This document shows positions 57,186 through 64,000 of a stretch of DNA of 64,000 nt, piece after piece. Every line of letters starts with the position of its first letter. Within the stretch, counting starts at the first letter, position 1. Under the pieces are notes generated by a model that did not search any database, had not been told where the DNA came from, and saw only the letters and a program-made list of their open reading frames with translations. The stretch is taken from contig JAJDAL010000042.1 of assembly GCA_029261875.1 (NCBI GenBank), positions 62,001-126,000 of the forward strand, given 5' to 3'. Made by a program: the position numbers and the translations under genes. The stretch is from Deltaproteobacteria bacterium (GTDB taxonomy: Bacteria > Myxococcota_A > UBA9160 > JAJDAL01).

Positions 57186-57883
57186 GCAACGGCGCACTCG
57201 TCGTCTTCGCCAAAGCGCCGCGGCCGGGCGAGGTGAAAACCCGCATGTCTCCGCCCCTGGAGCCCGAGGTCGCAGCGGCTCTCTACGCCTGTCTGCTGGA
57301 CGATTGCCTGGAGCAGAGTGCACGCTTGGCGGAACAGTTCGGCCTCGAACCGGTGTTGGCCGTTCACCCCGCCCCGGCCTGCGCGCAGCTCGCCCGGTGC
57401 GCTCCGCTGCCGTTTCGCGTCATCCCCCAACGCGGCGCCGACTTGGGGGCCCGCATGGCGACGGCCGCGCTCGAGCTGGCCGCGGGCGGCATCGCGCGCG
57501 TCGTGTTGCGGGGCAGCGACAGCCCGGTCTTGGACGCGGGAATCGTGGGCGCGGCGCTCGCTGCGCTTTCGGACCACGCGCTTTCGATCTGCCCGGACCT
57601 CGATGGCGGTTACAACCTCGTTGCCCTGAGCAACGCCGCCGTCGCTCACGCGGCGAAAATTTTCGATCACCCCATGAGCCACGCCTCGGTGCTCGAGGCC
57701 ACGAAAGAAAATGCAGAAAACCTTGGACTCCGTGTCGCCTGCTTAGAACCCAGTTTTGATCTCGATACCGCGTCGGATCTGACTCACCTGGCACGCGCGC
57801 GGCGCGAAGGCCGAGCCCTTTCTTGCCCACGTACCCTCGCCTTCCTCGATGAATCCGGACTCTGGCCGTCGGCCCACGACTGA
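57182..57883 (+). CDS. DUF2064 / TIGR04282 glycosyltransferase-like protein
   Basis: 233 residues from TTG 57182, overlapping ygfZ (TTGA). LVVFAKAPRPGEVKTRMSPPLEPEVAAALYACLLDD is the diagnostic DUF2064 start (F-x-K-x-P-x-x-G-x-V-K-T-R-L), QRGADLGARMATAALELAA and VLRGSDSPVLDAGIV follow, with CPDLDGGYNLVAL the metal site. Nucleotidyl- or glycosyl-transferase of the GT-A fold, unassigned. Together with the MobA-like gene at 55186 it puts two sugar-nucleotide-type enzymes in one operon with ygfZ. Confidence 0.87.
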   Translation: MSNGALVVFAKAPRPGEVKTRMSPPLEPEVAAALYACLLDDCLEQSARLAEQFGLEPVLAVHPAPACAQLARCAPLPFRVIPQRGADLGARMATAALELAAGGIARVVLRGSDSPVLDAGIVGAALAALSDHALSICPDLDGGYNLVALSNAAVAHAAKIFDHPMSHASVLEATKENAENLGLRVACLEPSFDLDTASDLTHLARARREGRALSCPRTLAFLDESGLWPSAHD

Positions 57884-58201
57884 CCGGGCGGCAATTTCCT
57901 TTGCATTTCAGTTTGAAATTCGATAGATCACACACGCTGGCGTGCAAAGGGGGGCTTCTGTGCGAACGCTTGGATATCTACGGACAGTTGGCCCCGCGGG
58001 TTCACGGCGATAGCGGTTAGGCGAAATCCTAAACGCAGGAGTGGGGCGAGAATAAAACGTGTCGATATGCCCCCAGACTCTACCCCCTGAAAGAGTTGTG
58101 GTGAGGGTTTCGCGCGAAGCGCGCGCCAATTGATTTTTTGGAGACGTCTACGCATCGTTCCCTGCGGGGTCCGAGCGGTAGCAAGGAAGGGAGAGACGAT
58201 T
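57884..58201. other. Intergenic leader of the porin gene
   Basis: 318 bases without a gene. A short hairpin CGCGC-GAA-GCGCG (58111-58123) is followed after nine bases by six T (58133-58138), a weak terminator or leader element. The porin ribosome site is AAGGGAGAG at about 58186-58194. I see no clear -35/-10 pair. A sigma-54-like GGCAA...TTGCA at 57890 has the wrong spacing. Confidence 0.4.
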
Positions 58202-60416
<2,215 letters not shown>

Positions 60417-60474
60417 CGCCCGAACAGGCGTTTCTACCCCTAAACGCAGGACTGCGAGGAAGGCAATAATTTCG

Positions 60475-61896
60475 ATGAAGCCCAAGGAAGTTCTTGAGTT
60501 CGCCAAGAAGAACAAAGCCGTGATGGTGGACATGAAGTTCACCGATTGGCCGGGAATGTGGCAGCACTTCTCGGTTCCCTTCCATGAGTTGGACGAATCC
60601 TCCTTCGAGGATGGTTTCGGATTCGACGGTTCGTCGATCCGGGGTTGGCAGGCCATCGATGCCAGCGACATGCTGGTGATCCCGGACCCGGTGACGGCGA
60701 TCATGGATCCCTTTACCGATGCACCGACTCTGTCTCTGGTTTGCGACATCGTGGATCCGATCACGCGTGAGAACTACACCCGTGATCCCCGATTCATCGC
60801 AAAGAAGGCAGCGAACTACGTCGAAAGCGCGGGCATCGGGGACACGATCTATTTTGGCCCGGAAGCGGAGTTCTTCCTGCTGAATCAGGTTCAGTTTTCA
60901 ACGGGACCGTCCCACGGCTTCTATCACCTCGATTCGGTGGAAGCCACTTGGAACAGCGGCCGCGCCGAGGATTGGGGCCAGCCCAACCTGGGCTACAAGC
61001 CGCGTCACAAAGAGGGCTACTTCCCGGTCCCCCCCACGGACTCGCTCCAGAACATTCGAACCGAAATGGTGCTCGAAATGGAGAAGCTCGGGATCGTGGT
61101 CGAAGCGCAGCACCACGAAGTGGCAACGGCCGGGCAGTGCGAGATCGACATGAAGTTCGGCCCGCTGGTCCAGATGGCGGACCGGGTGATGCTGTACAAG
61201 TACGTGGTCAAGAATGTCGCCCGCCGCAACAATCTCTCGGCGACCTTCATGCCCAAGCCGATTTTCGATGACAACGGTTCGGGGATGCACTGCCATCAGT
61301 CGATCTGGCGCGATGGCAACCCGCTGTTCGCCGGCAACGGCTATGCGGGATTTTCCGAGATGGGGCTCCACTACATTGGTGGAATCCTGAAGCACTCGCG
61401 GGCGATCGCGGCCTTCACCAACCCAACGACCAACTCCTACAAGCGGTTGATTGCGGGTTTCGAAGCCCCGGTCAATCTCGCGTACTCGAGTCGGAATCGG
61501 TCGGCCGCATGCCGAATCCCCATGTACTCGCCCAGCCCGAAGGCCAAGCGGGTCGAAGTCCGGTATCCGGATCCGTCGTGCAATCCGTACCTCGCGTTCG
61601 CAGTGATGACGATGGCGGGTGTCGACGGAATCGAGAACAAGATCGATCCGGGCGAGCCCCTCGACAAGAACATCTACTCCTTGTCCGCCAAGGAGCTCGA
61701 GAACGTGCCCGCCATGCCGGCGAGCCTGGAAGAGGCATTGAGCTGCCTCGAGCAGGATCACCAGTTCATGTTGAAGGGCGACGTGTTCACCGAGGACGCG
61801 GTGCTGAAGTGGATCGAGTACAAGCGGGAGAACGAAGTGGATGCCATGCGCCAGCGGCCGCATCCGCATGAGTTCGAGTTGTACTACGACGTTTAG
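60475..61896 (+). CDS. glnA: Glutamine synthetase, type I
   Basis: ATP-dependent glutamine formation. [27 protein letters not shown] opens it; FDGSSIRGW, the ammonia/Glu-site [15 protein letters not shown]-site [27 protein letters not shown] are in order. [11 protein letters not shown] carries the tyrosine that GlnE adenylylates in GSI-beta enzymes. 473 residues from ATG 60475, with GAGGAAGG upstream. It follows glnB by 58 bases, one operon, and a strong terminator closes it. Confidence 0.97.
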   Translation: MKPKEVLEFAKKNKAVMVDMKFTDWPGMWQHFSVPFHELDESSFEDGFGFDGSSIRGWQAIDASDMLVIPDPVTAIMDPFTDAPTLSLVCDIVDPITRENYTRDPRFIAKKAANYVESAGIGDTIYFGPEAEFFLLNQVQFSTGPSHGFYHLDSVEATWNSGRAEDWGQPNLGYKPRHKEGYFPVPPTDSLQNIRTEMVLEMEKLGIVVEAQHHEVATAGQCEIDMKFGPLVQMADRVMLYKYVVKNVARRNNLSATFMPKPIFDDNGSGMHCHQSIWRDGNPLFAGNGYAGFSEMGLHYIGGILKHSRAIAAFTNPTTNSYKRLIAGFEAPVNLAYSSRNRSAACRIPMYSPSPKAKRVEVRYPDPSCNPYLAFAVMTMAGVDGIENKIDPGEPLDKNIYSLSAKELENVPAMPASLEEALSCLEQDHQFMLKGDVFTEDAVLKWIEYKRENEVDAMRQRPHPHEFELYYDV

Positions 61897-61918
61897 GGTA
61901 TAGAGCCGTTCGATGAAG

Positions 61919-61949
61919 CGCCCCGTTGGGAGATCCAGCGGGGCGTTTT
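61919..61949 (+). terminator. Rho-independent terminator after glnA
   Basis: CGCCCCGTTGG and CCAGCGGGGCG pair over 11 bases (one wobble) with loop GAGAT, followed by TTTT and CTTATT. It lies 23 bases past the glnA stop. Confidence 0.85.
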
Positions 61950-61971
61950 CTTATTGTTCATAGCTTGGGCG

Positions 61972-62113
61972 CTGGGTTGGGTTACCGGGGGTGGGTCCGC
62001 GCAAGGCTGGCACGGCGGCATGGGGTGCGGTGCGGCGTGCTGGGTGCGGGCGGGGGTTGCTGGCTGCTCGCTGCGCTTTACTTCGCTGCAGCACCCCCCG
62101 GAACCCAACCCAG
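61972..62113. repeat. Inverted-repeat element between glnA and dapB
   Basis: CTGGGTTGGGTT-A-CCGGGGG at 61972 is mirrored by CCCCCCGGAACCCAACCCAG ending at 62113: about 19 of 20 bases of each arm pair, with one extra A. The 100-base interior is extremely G/C-rich with many GGTGCGG-like repeats. It fits a small non-coding repeat or MITE-like element, but no target duplication is clear and I cannot see other copies in the window. Confidence 0.5.
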
Positions 62114-62165
62114 GTTGCGAGCTAGGCCGATCGATTCGGACTCGGGGTTGCGAAGGCGAGTCGGG

Positions 62166-62954
62166 CTACGAGAGGTCGAGGACGTCGCGCATGGTGTAGA
62201 GGGCGGCTGGCTTTTTGTTTTCGAGTAGCCAGGCGGCGGCGCGGACGGCGCCCTGGGCGAAGTGGTCTCGCGTGTAGGCGCGGTGGGCGAGTTCGAGGCG
62301 TTCGCCTTGGCTGATGAGGTGAACCGTGTGTTCGCCGGGGTTGTCGCCGCCGCGCAGGGTTTGAATGCCGATGGCGCCTTCCGGGCGGGGACCGGTCTCG
62401 CCTTCGCGGGAGACGACCAGGTGGTCTTTGGCGGTCTGCTTGCGGCCGCGGGCGATGGCTTCGGCGAGGCCAAGGGCGGTGCCGCTCGGGGCGTCTCGCT
62501 TCGCCGAGTGATGGAGCTCGACGATCTCGGCATCGAACTCCGGGAGCAGTCCCGAAGCTTTCTCGACCAGGTGCATCAGCACGTTGACCGACACCGAGAA
62601 GTTGGGGGCGAGCACCAGGGGGATTCGCGTGGCAAGTTGTTCGATCTCGGCTCGCTCCTCGCCGGAGAAGCCCGTGGTTCCCACGACTGCGGCGACACCG
62701 GCGTCGGCGGCGCCGCGGAGCAACGAAAGCGTCGCCACGGGGACCGTGAAGTCGATGGCGACGGTCGAACGCGTCAGTGCGGCCTTCAAGTCGTCCGTTA
62801 CCGCGATGCCGGGTGCGACCTCGCTCCCGATCCCCGCGTGTCCCGGGCCTTCCACCGCGGCAGCGAGTTCGAGGCTGGGTTGCTCCGCAAGCGCTGCGCG
62901 AACGCGTTCTCCCATCTTCCCGAGGGCGCCCGATACGAGCACACCCGCCCTCAT
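62166..62954 (-). CDS. dapB: 4-hydroxy-tetrahydrodipicolinate reductase
   Basis: NAD(P)H reductase of the lysine/diaminopimelate pathway. The nucleotide-binding start VLVSGALGKMGERV, GTTGFS, and the catalytic E-x-H-H-x3-K-x-D-x-P-S-G-T in ELHHSAKRDAPSGTALGLAEA are complete. 262 residues. Its ATG overlaps the dapA stop (ATGA). Last gene of dapF-dapA-dapB. Confidence 0.96.
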   Translation of the reverse strand: MRAGVLVSGALGKMGERVRAALAEQPSLELAAAVEGPGHAGIGSEVAPGIAVTDDLKAALTRSTVAIDFTVPVATLSLLRGAADAGVAAVVGTTGFSGEERAEIEQLATRIPLVLAPNFSVSVNVLMHLVEKASGLLPEFDAEIVELHHSAKRDAPSGTALGLAEAIARGRKQTAKDHLVVSREGETGPRPEGAIGIQTLRGGDNPGEHTVHLISQGERLELAHRAYTRDHFAQGAVRAAAWLLENKKPAALYTMRDVLDLS

Positions 62955-63823
62955 AGCAGTCCAAACTCCTTGAGGGTGACGCGTAGGCTCTCGCGGTTCT
63001 TGTCGGAGATTCGCACCATGGGGAGCCGGATCTCTTCGTCGATGCGCCCCATCATGGCGAGGGCGGCTTTGACGGGAATCGGATTGGTTTCACAGAAGAG
63101 TGCGCCGCACAGGGGTAGTAGGCGGAAGTGGGCCGCGCGTGCACGCTCGAGATCATTGGCGCGAAACGCGCGGTAGAGCTCCGTCACTTCCGCTGGGGCC
63201 ACGTTGGAAAGGGTCGAAATGGCGCCGTGCCCGCCGATCGACAAGATCGGCAAGGTGATGGAGTCCTGGCCCGACAACACGTCGAAATCCGCCGGGCAAC
63301 GCGCGATGACTTCGGAAACCTGCTCGAGATCGAGCGAGGCTTCTTTCACGCCGACGACCTGCTCGATGTCTGCCAGCTGCGCCATGGTCTCGGGCAGGAT
63401 GTTGGATTGGGTGCGACCGGGGATGTTGTACACCACCAGCGGAAACGCGGATTGGCGCGCGATCTCGGCGTAGTGGGCGACGATGCCCGCCTGGGTGGGC
63501 TTGTTGTAGTAGGGCGAGATCAACAGCGCACCGTCGGCGCCGGCTTCCTTGGCATGGCGTGTGAGTTCGATGGCTTCGGTGGTGGAGTTCGAACCCGTGC
63601 CGGCGATGACTTGTACGCGTCCGCGCGCGGCTTCCACCACCACTTCGACCACGCGCCGATGCTCTGCATGGGAAAGCGTGGCGGACTCGCCGGTGGTTCC
63701 GCAGGGAACGATTCCGTCGACCCCGCCGGCCACCTGCAGTTCGACCAGGTTGCCCAATGCGCGCTCATCCACGGAGCCGCCGCGGAACGGCGTGACGATT
63801 GCTGTATAGACGCCTCGGAACAA
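62951..63823 (-). CDS. dapA: 4-hydroxy-tetrahydrodipicolinate synthase
   Basis: Condenses pyruvate with aspartate semialdehyde. GTTGESATL, the catalytic Tyr in LVVYNIPGRT and the Schiff-base Lys in VVGVKEASLDLEQ are typical. I start it at TTG 63823 (MFRGVYTAIVTPF), one base after the dapF stop and eight bases after GGAGG, matching the usual DapA N-terminus and giving 290 residues; GTG 63832 is an alternative. It has a distant relative at 47245. Confidence 0.96.
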   Translation of the reverse strand: MFRGVYTAIVTPFRGGSVDERALGNLVELQVAGGVDGIVPCGTTGESATLSHAEHRRVVEVVVEAARGRVQVIAGTGSNSTTEAIELTRHAKEAGADGALLISPYYNKPTQAGIVAHYAEIARQSAFPLVVYNIPGRTQSNILPETMAQLADIEQVVGVKEASLDLEQVSEVIARCPADFDVLSGQDSITLPILSIGGHGAISTLSNVAPAEVTELYRAFRANDLERARAAHFRLLPLCGALFCETNPIPVKAALAMMGRIDEEIRLPMVRISDKNRESLRVTLKEFGLL

Positions 63824-63824
63824 C

Positions 63825-64000
63825 TCACGCACCTCCCAAGGTGTAGTGCCCGGTAAAGACTTCGGCGGCGGGGCCCGTGAGGAGCACCGGCGCTTCATCG
63901 GACTTCCAAACCAGTTCGAGTTCGCCTCCGCGCAGCTCGATGCGGAGTTCCCGGTCCGCTACGCCGCGCAAGATGGCGGAGACCGCGACCGCGCAAGCCC
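63825..64000 (-). CDS. dapF: Diaminopimelate epimerase, C-terminal part
   Basis: Only the last 57 codons are inside the window. They read ACAVAVSAILRGVADRELRI and then GGELELVWKSDEAPVLLTGP, ending AAEVFTGHYTLGGA. This is the DapF C-terminus: ACAVAV belongs to the G-S/T-G-A-C-A motif with the second catalytic cysteine, and TGPAAEVFTG is the family ending. The enzyme turns LL- into meso-diaminopimelate. One base separates its stop from the dapA start. Confidence 0.9.
   Translation of the reverse strand, partial: ACAVAVSAILRGVADRELRIELRGGELELVWKSDEAPVLLTGPAAEVFTGHYTLGGA

Noticed and set aside
57889..57906. Sigma-54 promoter GGCAATTTCCTTTGCA upstream of the porin
   Set aside because: The GG to GC distance is 13 rather than 12 bases, which normally abolishes RpoN recognition.

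Overview
The window is a GC-rich, gene-dense bacterial chromosome segment with a Gram-negative cell plan: outer-membrane porin, lipoproteins, and a GyrB carrying the long Gram-negative insertion. Gene content points to a deltaproteobacterial-type lineage (Myxococcota or a neighbouring phylum). The pointers are Myxococcus-type parS palindromes, a bactofilin fused into the parAB operon, ATP synthase subunits with signal-peptide-like N-termini, a probable MXAN_5187-like protein, a delta-60-repeat protein beside an ECF sigma factor with a large AAA/TPR ATPase, and TMTC-like plus sulfatase-like envelope genes. The exact phylum is inference. Many genes begin with GTG or TTG and overlap the previous stop codon (ATGA, GTGA, TTGA), so translational coupling is common.

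Region 1 (1-26114) looks like a replication-origin neighbourhood. After the 3' end of uvrA and a CPBP protease gene, everything from tmk to dnaN is read leftward: dnaN, gyrB, gyrA, hemL, atpZ, atpI, atpB, atpE and tmk. From about 13.57 kb everything is read rightward: rpmH, rnpA, yidD, yidC, jag/khpB, rsmG, parA, parB, bactofilin and atpF'-F-H-A-G-D-C. The F-type ATP synthase is therefore split, membrane subunits a and c on the left arm and stalk plus F1 on the right arm. dnaA and recF are not in their usual places, and mnmE/mnmG are not between jag and rsmG. Two perfect parS sites and one degenerate one lie in and just before rsmG.

Region 2 (26115-36508) is more accessory: a small membrane protein, a probable MXAN_5187-like protein, nagA, an ECF sigma factor translationally coupled to a 1016-residue ATPase/TPR protein with a divergent delta-60-repeat exported protein, then DUF488, TfoX-like and EamA genes.

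Region 3 (36537-54977) holds bioBFD with a strong BirA-type operator/promoter and a downstream P450; a polyprenyl diphosphate synthase; a ComEA-like protein; a btuFCD-type ABC importer; enolase and a secreted protein; a coupled pair of a DapA-family aldolase and a PfkB kinase-SIS isomerase fusion; a universal stress protein; and a TMTC-like glycosyltransferase between two sulfatase-like lipoproteins that lack the formylglycine residue.

Region 4 (55060-64000) has tRNA-Ala(CGC), a coupled nucleotidyltransferase-ygfZ-DUF2064 operon, an outer-membrane porin, glnB-glnA behind a sigma-54 promoter, and the leftward lysine/peptidoglycan operon dapF (cut by the window edge)-dapA-dapB.
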